This document shows positions 12,585 to 24,210 of a DNA stretch of 64,000 nt, in pieces. The DNA comes from Bradysia coprophila (taxonomy: Eukaryota > Arthropoda > Insecta > Diptera > Sciaridae). A program made the translations under genes and the position numbers. The notes under the pieces are model-generated. The model was not told the DNA's origin. It worked only from the letters and a program-made list of their open reading frames with translations, and did not search any database. The stretch spans positions 3,333,143 to 3,397,142 of the forward strand of contig NW_023503295.1 in assembly GCF_014529535.1 (NCBI RefSeq), given 5' to 3'. Every line of letters begins with the position of its first letter. Within the stretch, counting starts at the first letter, position 1.

Positions 12585-12800
12585 TACATGCCATTACCTT
12601 TCTAATGATACCCCACACGACCATGTGCGTTTCCTGTACCTCGAGAAATTTCTGCAAGAAAAGTGTAAGCTTTCAGTCTTTTTTCGGTTGAAAACTTCAT
12701 CTGCACATATCTCAGTGTAAAAATACGACCGATTTCGGTCTTCCGTTTTTCAGAAGAATCCCTTTACGTGGAATTGCCTTTCGCTGAGCATATTTTGCTG
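12585..12800. repeat. Diverged repeat, inverted partner of 10270-10515
   Basis: The reverse complement shows the same series of blocks as the sequence left of the non-LTR element, including GATTCTTCTGAAAAAC and TTTTCTTGCAGAAATTTCTC. Identity is patchy. Confidence 0.45.
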
Positions 12801-13116
12801 AGCACAAGTTTGTATATAAAGCCCTTCTTCCGGTGTAAAACGCCGCGGTGAGGCCTATAAACACTGCTCCAGTTTTAAGAGTGCGCTGGAAGCCATACTC
12901 GATGAAATTTGTCAATCAGAGTACCTGCTCAGTGTAGCTCCGGCCCTTTCTGAATCCGGCTTGCCACGGGAAAGGTTTTGCAGCTCGTTTCGCCGTTGAA
13001 AATGGATTCCCGAGTTTAATACAACGGAGAGAGTATATTTGACTAATTAAAGAAGAAATAAATTAAGAAAGAAACGTCTTGATACTTTATGCCACTAGTC
13101 GTCGTCATACAGCAAA
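12801..13116. other. Intergenic stretch, no feature recognised
   Basis: No gene or repeat is recognised here, although the left end may continue the diverged repeat at 12585. Confidence 0.4.
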
Positions 13117-14550
13117 TCATGGGCGCGCGTTAGCATAGCGCCCGTGACGCAAATCCTATTACTAGAAAAAGTTTCAAAAAAAAAATTGTTTGTCGTAGAC
13201 TGCAGAACCATATATACAGCAAATATTGAAGTTCTACAATTCAAATACAAATGACTCCAAATTACCATTAAAAAAAACTAGGCGTCCGTACGAGTTCAAC
13301 GAGCTATCACACGTTCTTGCAGCTTAAAATTTGGCCACGCAAAAAATCTTCCAAGAAGCACCATTTCCATACATTTTGGTCAATTTCAGTACTTTAAACG
13401 AAATGAAAAAATCCTACGTTACTTTGTTAGTCCGTCCGTCCGTCCGTCCGTCCGTGTTTCCTATCTTCTAAAGTCTTCTTTAGATTTTGTTGAAATTTTG
13501 TGAGTAGATTCTTGTCGTCATTCTAAGACATTCCAGAAAAAAAAAATTGGGGGAACCGGCCTCGTTTCGGAGCTAGGGCTCCTCGAAGTTCCCATATAGG
13601 CCCCATATAAGAACACCTTTTAGTGTGTGTGTGTGTGGATGAATATGGTAGAACAAATTTGTTCGCTTTTGGTAAGCTCTGCTCGCCTCAATTTTTTTTC
13701 CTAAATTTAATTTTTTTTAAATTTTTCAAAATTTTTTTAATTTTTTTTAATTTTTTTTAATTTTTTCAAAAATTTTTACATTTTTTAAATTTTTCAAATT
13801 TTTCAAATTTTTCAAAATTTTTCAAAGTTTTCTAAATTCCCAATTTTTTTTTTAATTTTTCAAAATTTTTTAAATTCTTTAAAATTTTTCAAAATTTTTC
13901 AAAATTTTCAAAATTTTTCAAAATTTTTAAACATTTTAAAATTTTTCAAAACTTTTTAAATTTTTCAAAACTTTTTAAATTTTTCAAAACTTTTTAAATT
14001 TTTCAAAATTTTTCACATTTTTCAAATTTTGTAAAATTTTTCTAATTTTTTCAAAATTTTTCAAAATTTTTCATAATTTTGAAATTTTTTAAATTTTTTA
14101 AATTTTTTTAATTTTTTCAAATTTTTTTAAATTTTTCAAAATTTTTTAAAGTCCTTGTGCATACTTCCAAAACAACTGATATCGCTGGAGGTGAAGCATT
14201 CTGCGCTTGTACGCAAAAACTGTAACAGCAAAAATTTGACCAAAGAAATTCTAGAAACAAAATTTTACCAAAAAAATTTTGCGTCACAAGTGGCAGATGT
14301 TGAGGAAAGTACTTTTAAGAAATTTTTTAAAATAGGCAAGAATAAGTCCTAATACGTCCGAATCATCTGCCACTTTGTGACACAAAATTTTTTTGGTAAA
14401 ATTTTGTTTCTAGAATTTCTTTGGTCAAATTTTTGCTGTTACAGTTTTTGCGTACAAGCGCAGAATGCGTCACCTCCAGCGATATCAATTGTTTTGGAAG
14501 TATGCACAGGGACTTGCGTCACTTTTACTCTTTTGAGTGTTTTTGACTGA
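13117..14550 (-). mobile_element. Helitron-like family E, copy 1
   Basis: Read on the minus strand, it begins TCAGTCAAAAA after an A. A small hairpin (ACTC-GAGT) and GTGACGCAAGTC follow. The palindromic module is at 14152-14514, and the A/T-rich minisatellite of TTTTTCAAAA type runs from 13690 to 14150. A (GTCC)n tract sits at 13432-13456. The 3' end has a GGGCGC/GCGCCC hairpin and CATGA, followed by T. The minus-strand block near 13290-13340 (AACGTGTGATAGCTCGTTGA) is shared with copies 2 and 3. No transposase is encoded, so it is non-autonomous. Confidence 0.7.
14152..14514. repeat. Palindromic module inside family E copy 1
   Basis: Arms of about 165 bp are almost perfect inverted copies. 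They start near GTGCATACTTCCAAAACAA and contain GCGTCACAAGTGGCAGATG near the centre. The loop is about 35 bp. Copy 2 carries a related module at 15640-15940 with a truncated right arm. Family D has its own version with GCGACGCAGA. Confidence 0.75.
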
Positions 14551-15618
14551 TCGTAGTTATAAACGGTTGCATCGCATCTCAAATCTTATAATGAACTCCA
14601 GTTTATTCTTCTGATAATATTGCCATTCCAGTAAATTTTAATGAGATAAAGTTTGTAAATAAAAACATCAAACATAACAAGACCTAACAAATTGGTTAAT
14701 TTAAATATTACATTTACAACAAGTGCTTTCTTATATAGTACCGTGGGTAATATAATTTCAAAAGAAATAGAGGAAAAAGCTTATTATAACATTAATTATA
14801 CTTAAAACTTATAATATGAACGAAACAAAAAAAAAAAACCGCCGAGAAAATCTTTCATAAAACTTCACCAAACTCCACTCAGATAGTTCAGAATATAAAA
14901 TATAATAAGCCTCACGGATTTCATAAATATGACTTCTAACTTGATGAATCATTGCGGATTTAAGACAATAAACAATTCTGCAAACAAAGTATGAAAATAA
15001 TGCTTATTGATGGTGCCGGATACAGAATGTAAATGTGTAAAAACCATAAGAGGAGAGAGAGACAGACAGTTAAAGAGAAAGAGAGAGTTGATATAAAAGA
15101 ACACTACGTGAAGGTTTCATACAGCACATAAACGAAATGAATATTATTACGACGATTGCTTCCTTCGGATAAGAATACACAGAACTACATTGCTTTTATA
15201 CCCCAGAGGGATTTCTTTTTTTTATCTCGTGATGCTTTGCCTTTATGCTTTGTTTTAAATTCACTTTTGTCCTATAGAAAGTAAATGGAGGTGTAGCGAT
15301 AACTTATTGTTTTGTTAATGATTGTATCGAAGTAGAAACTAAAGGAAGGCACAGTTTTACCATTTACATGCACTTCCTTTTTTTTAGTAATTCAGTAATG
15401 CATATATACATCCAATGGTGCACTAAATTTAGATTTATTCGTCCATAAAGGGGATAAGGATTGGAGACAGGCCAAAAATCGGAAACGGTAGGATGTGTCG
15501 ATTTAAAGTGTTTATTTTTGTCAGATCGGTTTCCTACCTACCGCAATTCAACACTCACAGTAAGCAAAAAGATTTTCTTTGAAGTATAAATATAAACTTG
15601 AATCGCTGTTTATCCTAA
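14551..15618. other. Intergenic stretch, no gene seen
   Basis: This is AT-rich sequence with a purine-rich GAGAGA/GACA patch at 15052-15086. No coding region or repeat copy is recognised. Confidence 0.5.
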
Positions 15619-17404
15619 TCCGCCAAAAAACCCTAAAGGGTAAACGTGTGACGCAAGTCCTTGTTTCTACTTACAAAATAACTGATATCGCTGAGGGTGA
15701 CGCATTGTGCGCCTCAACGCAAGTGTTATCAACAAAAAATTGAACCAAAAAATTTAAGAAAATTTTATAACAAAATTGCGTCACAAGTGGCAGATGATTC
15801 AGGACATATTTTTCTCTATTAGAACTATTTTCCTAAAAGTAGTTTCCTCAACATCTGCCACTTGTGACGCAATTTTTTTCTACAATTTTCTTAAATTTTT
15901 TGGTTCAATTTTTTGTTGATAACACTTTTGGAAGTTTAGGTGTAAGGGTAACTAGTTTTGTAAGCAACTCATGCCAGAGGAGTCATCTTTCATCCCAAAA
16001 TTTAGGAACCAACCTTGGAACACCTCACTTATATCGAAAATAACCCAAATCCATCGAAAAATCCGATGGAAGTTAGGAAGTGCCAGAGGAGTCATCTTTC
16101 ATCCCAAAATTTAGGAACCAACCTTGGAACACCTCACTTATATCGAAAATAACCCAAATCCATCGAAAAATCCGATGGAAGTTAGGAAGTGCCAGAGGAA
16201 TCATCTCTCATCCCAAAATTTAGGAACCAACCTCGGAACACGTTACCTATATCGAAAATAACCCAAATCCATCTAAAAATCCTATGGAAGTTAGGTAATG
16301 CCAGAGGAATCATCTCTCATCCCAAAATTTAGGAACCAACCTTGGAACACCTCACTCATGTCGAAAATAACCCAAATCCATCAAAAAGTTCGATGGAAGT
16401 TAGGTAGTGCCAGAGGAATCATCTGTCATTCCGAAATTTAGGAACCAACCTCGAAACACCTCACTTATATCGAAAATAACCCAAATCCATCGAAAAATCC
16501 GATGGAAGTTAGGAAGTGCCAGAGGAATCATCTCTCATCCCAAAATTTAGGAACCAACCTCGGAACACGTTACCTATATCGAAAATAACCCAAATCCATC
16601 TAAAAATCCTATGGAAGTTAGGTAATGCCAGAGGAATCATCTCTCATCCCAAAATTTAGGAACCAACCTTGGAACACCTCACTTATATCGAAAATAACCC
16701 AAATCCATCGAAAAATCCGATGGAAGTTAGGAAATGCCAGAGAAATCATCTGTCATCCCAAAATTTAGGAACCAACCTCGGAACACATCACTCATGACGA
16801 AAATAGCCCAAATCCATCAAAACACTTTTTCCAACATTTGCCAATCATAATTCATAATTACTAGCTGAAAAAAAATATTTTCTTTTCACACACACACACA
16901 CACACACACAACACACGCTGTTATATGGCATTGTATGGAAACATCCGGGAGTCCTAGCTCCCAAAAACGCTTGCATACCCCCATTTTAAAAATCTTATTT
17001 TGATCTAGGGCCCGAGATTAACCTATAACCAAAATTTCAGGAAAATCGTAAGAAACGTTTAGGAGTTACGAAATCATCCTTTTTCATAGGAACTAACTAA
17101 CTAACTAACTAACGTAGGCAATTTCAGTTATCTGAAAAAACGAAATTTTGCTTATTTTCAAACAAACATCAATATTTCGAAGTTCAATATCTCGGCCAAT
17201 TTTGAAGCTGCAGTAACGTGTGATAGCTCGTGGAACTCGTATGGATTCCTAGATTCCAAATATACTAGTTTGGGGGTCGTTGGATTTAAGGAAGAGAAGT
17301 CAAAAAGTTGCTATAAATATGCTCCGCCGTCCTCAAAAAAATTCTGGTAAAACATTTTTGGTAGTGGACTTGCGTCACGCCCGCTAACTAACGTGCGGGC
17401 ATGA
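15619..17404 (+). mobile_element. Helitron-like family E, copy 2
   Basis: The element starts TCCGCCAAAAAACCC after an A, with an ACCCT-AGGGT hairpin and GTGACGCAAGTCC. It ends with a GCCCGC/GCGGGC hairpin and CATGA, followed by T. Inside are a half-palindromic module (15640-15940), a 109-bp tandem satellite (15971-16820), a (CA)n tract near 16883-16912 and a CTAA tetranucleotide run at 17093-17114. The 3' region (17190-17400) matches copy 3 closely. It encodes no protein. Confidence 0.7.
15971..16820 (+). repeat. 109-bp tandem satellite, about 7.8 units
   Basis: Units start at about 15971, 16080, 16189, 16298, 16407, 16516, 16625 and 16734. Each begins TGCCAGAG and carries CCCAAAATTTAGGAACCAAC and ATCGAAAATAACCCAAATCC. 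Variants alternate (for example CGTTACC against CTCACTT), so units have been duplicated in blocks. It is the core of family E copy 2. Confidence 0.9.
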
Positions 17405-17584
17405 TCTTCTGTTAATCCTCTGAACTGTCGAGTTTTATTAGGTTAGTATAACATTGGGGCCAACAAAGCAAAATGTACATACGTTTCTGTAATTTCTTCA
17501 CTCTGCTCCACGGACCACAGAGTCCACTCTATTTTAAGGTGATATAACTTCACTCTGCTCTGAAATGTCATGACTGTGAACTGT

Positions 17585-19330
17585 GAGAATTACTTACTTA
17601 GGTGGGTACTACAACCTACTATTGGTTTTGGCCTCTTCCAGCAATCTTCTCCAATCGGACCTATTCCGCACCAACGTTCTCCAGTCGCTCACTCTTAGTA
17701 CTTTTAGATCAGACTCAATTGCATCTTTCCATCTCGCTCTTGGTCTTCCTGGTCTGAGTCTTCCATCGGGATTTGTATTTAGCAGTTTCAGTGGTACACG
17801 TTCCTCGTTCGTTCTTTGTACATGACCGAGCCATCTTAATCGATTGATTTTGATGAATTTGACTATATCGGGCTCCTTGTAAAGCTGATACAGCGCATGG
17901 TTGTATCTTCTTCTCCAGTTGCCGTTCACATTGACACCTCCAAAAATTGATCGAAGAATTCTCCTTTCAAAAACCAAAAGTGTCTGTTCATCACTTTGTG
18001 TCGTGCACCAAACTTCCGATCCATATGCTGCAACTGGTCGAATCACCGATCTGTACAATTCGCACTTAAGGTTGCGGTTGAGTGTTTTTGACCGGATGAG
18101 TTTTTGAAGACTGTAGTAACTCCAGTTACCAAGCGTTACCCTTCTACGTATTTCCTCTCCAATGCTATTATCACTATTGACCAGCGACCCAAGGTAAATA
18201 AAGCTGTCGACAGTCTCGAAGTGTTTTCCATTCACCTCCAGCGTATGGTCCGTTGGTCTGCCATCAGACAGTGAAGTTGTCATGTACTTGGTTTTCCTCT
18301 CACTGACCTTGAGACCGAACTCAGCACCCCTATCTTCAATTTTCGTGAAATTCTCTTTAACGATGTCAATGTTCCGTCCAATTAAGTCTAGGTCATCAGC
18401 ATATCCTAACAACTGACTCAACTTTCTGAAGATTGTACCGCTGGTTTCCACGTTGCTCTATCTCTTATCACCTTCTCAAGAACAATGTTGAAGAATAGAG
18501 CTGCCAGTCCATCGCCTTGTCTAAGTCCTTCCAAGGCTTCAAAGGTATCAGATAGATTGTTCCGAATTCTGACCTTGGCTCTCACATGTGACAGAGTCAT
18601 TCTAGCCAAATGAATAAGTTTTTTGAGGTAACCAAGTTCCACCATCGCATTCCATAGTTTCCTCCGAAAAACCCCGTCATATGCCGTTTCAAAATCAACA
18701 AACGAATGGTGTAGCGCAACATTGAACTCTCTGCATTTCTCCATGATCTGCCTGATGCTAAGCAACTGGTCTGTTGTTGAGCGATCGTTGCGGAATCCAC
18801 CCTGGTATTCACCAGTTGTTGGTTCCGAATACGCCATGAGATAGATTAATTCCTCTGTAGTTGCTACAATCCAATTTGTCACCCTTCTTATACACTGGAC
18901 AAATGATTCCGAGTTCCCATTCTTCTGGCATTTCTTCACGTTCCCAAATCTTCACAATCAGCTCATGTAACCGTGCACACAGCGCATCACCTCCATATTT
19001 AAAAAGTTGTCCGGGTAGATTGTCTGATCCAGGGGCCTTGTTATTCTTGAGCTTGAGAACAGAAGCCCTAACTTCCTCCAGTGTAGGTTCCGCCGCACCT
19101 TGTGCGTTAGATTGTGAATCCGGTTCCGCTACTTCTTCCGTTGTTACTGTTTGACTCTGGCATAGCAGGCTCTTGAAAAATTCTGTCCATCTTTCCGTGC
19201 ACTGTCTCTCCTCTGCTAGTACTACACCATTTGAATCCTTGCACAGTTGGGGCTGTTGACTGTATCCGTTTTTAACGTTTTTTACTTTTTGGTACAGTTT
19301 TCGAGTGTCCCTTGTTTCTGCTAAATTTTG
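17585..19330 (-). pseudogene. RTE-like non-LTR retrotransposon, broken reverse transcriptase
   Basis: The minus-strand frames match an APE-type non-LTR reverse transcriptase. The 5' frame (about 19320 to 18860) has KNNKAPGSDNLPG, KIWEREEMPEEWELG and CSNYRGINLS. The next (18939-18418) has EYQGGFRNDRSTTDQ, FVDFETAYD (motif A) and EGLRQGDGLAALFFN (motif B). The last (18451-17609) has LGYADDLDLIG (motif C) and the typical tail RLRWLGHVQR...GRPRARWKDAI. About 25-30 residues expected between NYRG and EYQGGF are missing, the frame shifts at both joins, and the whole endonuclease is absent. The tail is typical of insect RTE-type elements; clade assignment is from memory of the family. Confidence 0.85.
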
Positions 19331-20939
19331 TATTTCAACGAAACTGTGAAACTGGCTCCAAAAAATATAGCGCTAAAATAAGTAATTTTATGACAAAAAG
19401 AACGAGAAATGTAATAGAATTATACGAAAATCTATTACATTGGTTTAGTTTCCAAAGGGCATTTTCCTGTGGGAATTTTAATGAAAGTATTCAAGTAAAA
19501 CCAAGTAAACCTCAAAAATCCAGCCCGGGTAAAACGATAAATTAGAATCGACTTCTGTTCACAACATATTAACAAACTGAAAAATTCACAGTTCCAATAG
19601 TTCACATCTGTACTCGAACTGTGTATCATTTGTTCACATGTTCTTGGTGTCTGTGCACATTTTTAGTACACCTGACTTTTTCCGTGTACAGAATGTGAAC
19701 ACTCTGTGCTATGGAATTTTAGTGGACAGAATCATCAGTTTTTGGCCAGTACAGGTGGAGAGGAAACCAAAGAAAGTCTCAAAAATATTTCAAGTTATAC
19801 TGCGAGTAGTTCGTCGTCGGGGCTAAAAAATGAATCAAGTTTTCTAAGGAAAATTGGCATTAGAAAAATCATGACATAATGCAGACAGTGAAAGGGCAAC
19901 ACACCGGAAATAAGTATTTTTTCTCAATTATTTCCTCCAAAATCACCATAAAGCTGCCAGCGGACTTACGCCGTTTAGCACTCCGTTTACGAGTGAACAA
20001 AGGAAGCTCCTTAAATATAAGAACTTGAAACTAGGTACTCACTTGTCCATGGGACAATGTCCACGTTTTCACAACCTGCAAACCTGTATTACTCATTGAA
20101 ATCAACAAGCTACATTCTATTTCGAATGCGTGTACGTACAGATATGAATAATTTAACAAAACCAACGAATATACCAATTTATCTACGATCACTTTAACGT
20201 CACATTAAGCACCAAAACTCGGAAAAATGCCATAAACTCTACAATTCAATTTACAACGCAAATCATGTATAACACTTCATTAATATGAGATTAAATCAAC
20301 CCTTAAAATTAACTTATTATATTTCGCTAAGCACGTAATAAATTTATCCTTCCTATTTGACTTTTCCTCATTCATATTGTAGGGCCCACCTCAACAATTT
20401 TCATTCGAAATTCAACTCACACCCGCAACGGGGTCGTCGCATCAAACTCTCTATTTAATAAACTCCTTTTCATATTATACACACACAAATCTAGATGACT
20501 TTATGTGTTTTAACACAATCTACCCTCAAACACACAACATTTTGCACTTTCGCTTTAAAATATTTTATCGTTGTACCCGTAAATGATATTTAAGGTTAGC
20601 ATGCATATTATGAATGTCTTCCCGCAGAGCATGGAACGTCTGGAAAACAAAATATGGAGAAAGTGTTTTTGAATATAATTTCCGGCGTGCTTCCTGTAAA
20701 AGCTTTCGGTTACAATTTTGATTTATTTTTCTTTTCCCATTATTTTCTCATGCTTTCGAAATAATTAAGAGCAAACTCTCTCGGTGAAATGAGAGAATGC
20801 AATCAAGCTTTCTAGTATTTGACCGATTATAAAGCAGATAAAAAGCTTTTTCCATAAATCTTTGAAAATGTAAGCGCTTTGACGAACCACCTATTAGATC
20901 GCGTTTCATACAATTGATACAAATTCAGAAATATTTTTA
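19331..20939. other. Intergenic stretch, no feature recognised
   Basis: This is AT-rich sequence with short frames only (up to 77 codons at 19312). I find no domain, RNA gene or repeat shared with the rest of the window. Confidence 0.5.
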
Positions 20940-20944
20940 TCCCA

Positions 20945-21465
20945 ACAAAAATCTCTTCGAGAAAAGTGTGACGCAGTCTTTGAAGTACAATTTCTAAAAT
21001 GAATGATATCGCTAGAGTTGACGCTTTCAGCTTCGTTACGCAAAAATTAAATTTTACACCCAATTAGTTCAAACAAGCTGGCTTAGTTTTTCTCATCATC
21101 TGCCAAATAATTTTTACCAAAAAAAATTTGACTGGAATCAACCAAAATTTTACCAAAAAAATCTGCGTCGCAAAGTGGCAAATGTTCAGGAACAGACCAG
21201 CAAGAAAATTTATCTGCCACATGCGACGCAGATTTTTTTGGTAAAATTTTGGTTGTTTCCAGTCAAATTTTTTTTGGTAAAAATTATTTGGCAGATGATG
21301 AGAAAAACTAAGCCAGCTTGTTTGAACTAAAATTGGGTGTAAAATTTAATTTTTGCGTAACGAAGCTGAAAGCGTCAACTCTAGCGATATCATTCATTTT
21401 AGAAATTGTACTTCAAAGACTGCGTCACACTTTTCTCGAAGAGATTTTTGTTGGGATATCAGTCG
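20945..21465. repeat. Palindromic module inside family D copy 1
   Basis: Inverted arms of about 245 bp, including CAACAAAAATCTCTTCGAG at the outside and AAATCTGCGTCGCA near the centre, are separated by about 25 bp. The same module with nearly the same sequence is at 48523-49021 in copy 2. Confidence 0.8.
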
Positions 21466-21524
21466 TTTTAGAAGTTTTAGAACACTGCTTTTTATAACAG
21501 TTTATAACAGAAATTCGGAAATTT

Positions 21525-21955
21525 GGCGAAATTTGAAAATTTGACGAAATTCGAAAATTTGACGAAATTCGAAAATTTGACGAAATTTGACGAAATTCGA
21601 AAATTTGACGAAATTCGAAAATTTGACGAAATTCAAAAATTTGACGAAATTCGAAAATTTGACGAAATTTGACGAAATTCGAAAATTTGAAAATTTGGCG
21701 AAATTCGAAAATTTGACGAAATTCGAAAATTTGACGAAATTCGAAAATTTGACGAAATTCGAAAATTTGACGAAATTTGAAAATTTGATGAAATTCGAAA
21801 ATTTGACGAAATTCGAAAATTTGACGAAATTCGAAAATTTGACGAAATTTGACGAAATTCGAAATTTGAAAATTTGACGAAATTCGAAAATTTGACGAAA
21901 TTCGAAAATTTGACGAAATTCGAAAGACGAAAATCGAAAATTTGACGAAGAGAGT
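21525..21955. repeat. 18-bp minisatellite (GACGAAATTCGAAAATTT)
   Basis: About two dozen copies of an 18-bp unit occur, with some shortened 10-bp units (GACGAAATTT). Because the unit is a multiple of three it is open in several frames on both strands, giving artificial six-residue repeats such as LTKFEN. I do not consider these proteins. Confidence 0.9.
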
Positions 21956-22941
21956 AATTCTCTATCTGCCACCATTCAAGAAATATCTCTAAAACCCCAA
22001 TTGACCCACCCATTTCCAACTTTCGACATTTTTCACAAATGCCCTTCTTTTCTACTCGTAAAACTCTGAGACTTTGCCGAAGAAAGTAACCCTCTATCTG
22101 CCACCATTCAAGAAATATCTCTAAAACCCCAATTGACCCACCCATTTCCAACTTTCGACATTTTTCACAAATGCCCTTCTTTTCTACTCGTAAAACTCTG
22201 AGACTTTGCCGAAGAAAGTAATTCTCTATCTCTCATAACCCAAAAAATATTAGTCCTTTCATCCTACGCTCGAGTAGCTCAAAATTTGGTCACTCTAATC
22301 ACTCTAGCTCAAACGAATCTGCCCCGATTTTTTTAATTATTTTTTTGTTCGAATCGTGTTACGAATACCTTTCATTTGATGGGTCGCACGCCTCTGTAGG
22401 TTTCAATACAGCTAAGCTACAGCCGAAAACGCGTTCCCGACCCTCGAAAACCACACTCAGAAACCACTTCGAGGCCAATAAAACAAAATTCTGGTTTTTC
22501 CTGGGGTAATGGCGTATCACATTTTCATTTTTATGCCCACCCTGAGGTTCCTGCAAAATTTCATGGAGATTGGCTGACCAGTTTCCGAGATCGACCGTCG
22601 ATAGATAGACAGATAGACAGATAGACAGATAGAAACATACAGAGTAAGTTGAAAGATTTTGATTGTTTGGAAAACGTTAATTTGGTGCATTTTCTATCAA
22701 AATGACCAACTTCAAAACGATGTATCTCCGGCAATTTTAAAGTTACATAGTCGAGTGATAGCTCGTTTTGCTCGTATTTGAAGCGCGAATAAGATAGAAT
22801 AGGATTTGTGGTGATACAGGCCAAAGTAAAGAAACTTAAATTCTCGCCTATATATAGTTGCCGCGTCTCAAAAAAATTTCTTCGTTCTTTTTTTGGAAGT
22901 TAGACTGCGTCAAGTCCTCCGCTATCGCTCCGGACATGATT

Positions 22942-23166
22942 TTATTGCCTCGGAGTCACACCAGTCACACACGCACACATAAATCTTAGATTGCATTCAT
23001 CTTCAAACTTTTGGCGCATCACAGTGCTCTCTTCATGTGTTGCAAATTGCAGTGGATTTTTGAATTTTTCGCCACAATCGTAACATTTTATCAACTTTCT
23101 TGGAGTCCGACCGATGCCTTTGATCTCCATTTTATGCAACAAAACAATACAATTTGCTGAACGCAA
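22942..23166 (-). CDS. Possible exon with a lone zinc-finger-like motif
   Basis: This 74-codon frame includes KCYDCGEKFKNPLQFATHEE, with the C-x2-C spacing and FxxxxxLxxH pattern of a C2H2 finger. The second histidine is not at the normal spacing. It begins directly after the 3' end of family D copy 1. No neighbouring exon is recognised. It may be a chance frame or a gene remnant. Confidence 0.2.
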   Translation of the reverse strand: MRSANCIVLLHKMEIKGIGRTPRKLIKCYDCGEKFKNPLQFATHEESTVMRQKFEDECNLRFMCACVTGVTPRQ

Positions 23167-23636
23167 ATTTCCGAATTCGGTTAACGTTTAATATTGGTGT
23201 GTAGGTGTATGCAATATTTGTGTGAGATGCATTCTGTGCAGCTATCATATTTGATTTAATCTTCATTCTGTGATATTTTTTGCGTGACATTATTGTATTG
23301 TATTGTCATTATTGTCGTGGAATTAATAAGTTCCATTAATGGGTTGTGATTTTCGCCATTTTAAGAAGAAGAAGAATGACGTTTCAGGTCTATGACGCTC
23401 AGTAAATACACAATTTATGAAACTGTTTATGTTTCAGGCATGTAGTATACGTTAAATAAATTAGTTTATTGGGTCTATATCACAATTTCAATAGATCCAT
23501 TGAAGTGAAAAATCAAAAAGAAAATGTTGACATCGGCGCTGGCGATCAGTTTCGACGGTCAAACCATGAAGTTTCATCACAACCCATTCCTTCTCAGATA
23601 ATTCATGACATTACGCTAACATAACGATATATATTA
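23167..23636. other. Intergenic stretch, no feature recognised
   Basis: This is AT-rich sequence, including a short TTGTATTGTATTG patch. No gene or repeat copy is visible. Confidence 0.5.
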
Positions 23637-24129
23637 TCAGCCAAAAAACCCTCAAAGGGTATAAAAGTGACGCAAGTCTTTTATCTTACTTACAAAATGA
23701 CTGATATCGTTGAGGGTGACGCATTCTGCGCCTGTACGCAAAAGTCTTATCAACACAAGATGAGCCCAAAAAATTTAGAAAGAAAATTTTTCAAAAAAAA
23801 ATTGCGTCACAAGTGGCAGATGATTCGGCTGTTTTTCGTTTAAATTCCATCTTTCATTACGTATTTTTTCATATTTGAAACATTTTCTTAACCGTAATTT
23901 CCTCAACAATTTCCTCAATATCAATTTTGAAGCTGCAGTAACGTGTGATAGCTCGTTGAACTCGTATGGATTCCAAGATTATAGATATCCTAGTTTGAGG
24001 GTCGTTGGAGTTAAGGGGGAGAAGTTAAAAAGTTGCTGTAAATATGCTCCGCCGTCCTCAAAAATTTTTTGTTAAAACATTTTTGGTAGTGGACTTGCGT
24101 CACGCCCGCTAACTAACGTGCGGGCATGA
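23637..24129 (+). mobile_element. Helitron-like family E, copy 3 (short, core-less)
   Basis: It starts TCAGCCAAAAAACCC after an A, with ACCCT-AGGGT and GTGACGCAAGTC. It ends with GACTTGCGTCACGCCCGC, the same GC hairpin as copy 2 and CATGA, followed by T. It is only 493 bp. The right arm of the palindromic module and the whole minisatellite are missing, leaving both ends intact. Confidence 0.75.
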
Positions 24130-24210
24130 TTGTAAGTAATTGTAACATAGATTTCAAAAGTGCTTCGATAACAGCTGCCAAATAGAGTACTATTTTATAT
24201 TACAATTTTT

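Larger units (their letters stand above)
20940..22939 (+). mobile_element. Helitron-like family D, copy 1
   Basis: It starts TCCCAACAAAAATCTC after an A, with a TCTC-GAGA hairpin and GTGTGACGCAGTC. It ends with GACTGCGTCAAG, a TCCG/CGGA hairpin and CATGA, followed by T. In order it carries a palindromic module (20945-21465), an 18-bp minisatellite (21525-21955), two direct repeats of about 126 bp (from about 21955 and 22081, including CTGCCACCATTCAAGAAATA) and a GATA/GACA tetranucleotide run (22600-22632). Copy 2 at 48518-50366 is very similar, suggesting recent activity. Confidence 0.75.

Noticed and set aside
15971-16820. Regular 109-bp repeats as a CRISPR-like array
   Set aside because: The repeats are head-to-tail without unique spacers in a eukaryotic genome, so this is a satellite.
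21502-22151. Long open frames on both strands with six-residue repeats (KFENLT, NFVKFS)
   Set aside because: They arise because the minisatellite unit is 18 bp and contains no stop in several frames. The same happens on both strands and at 49069-49595.
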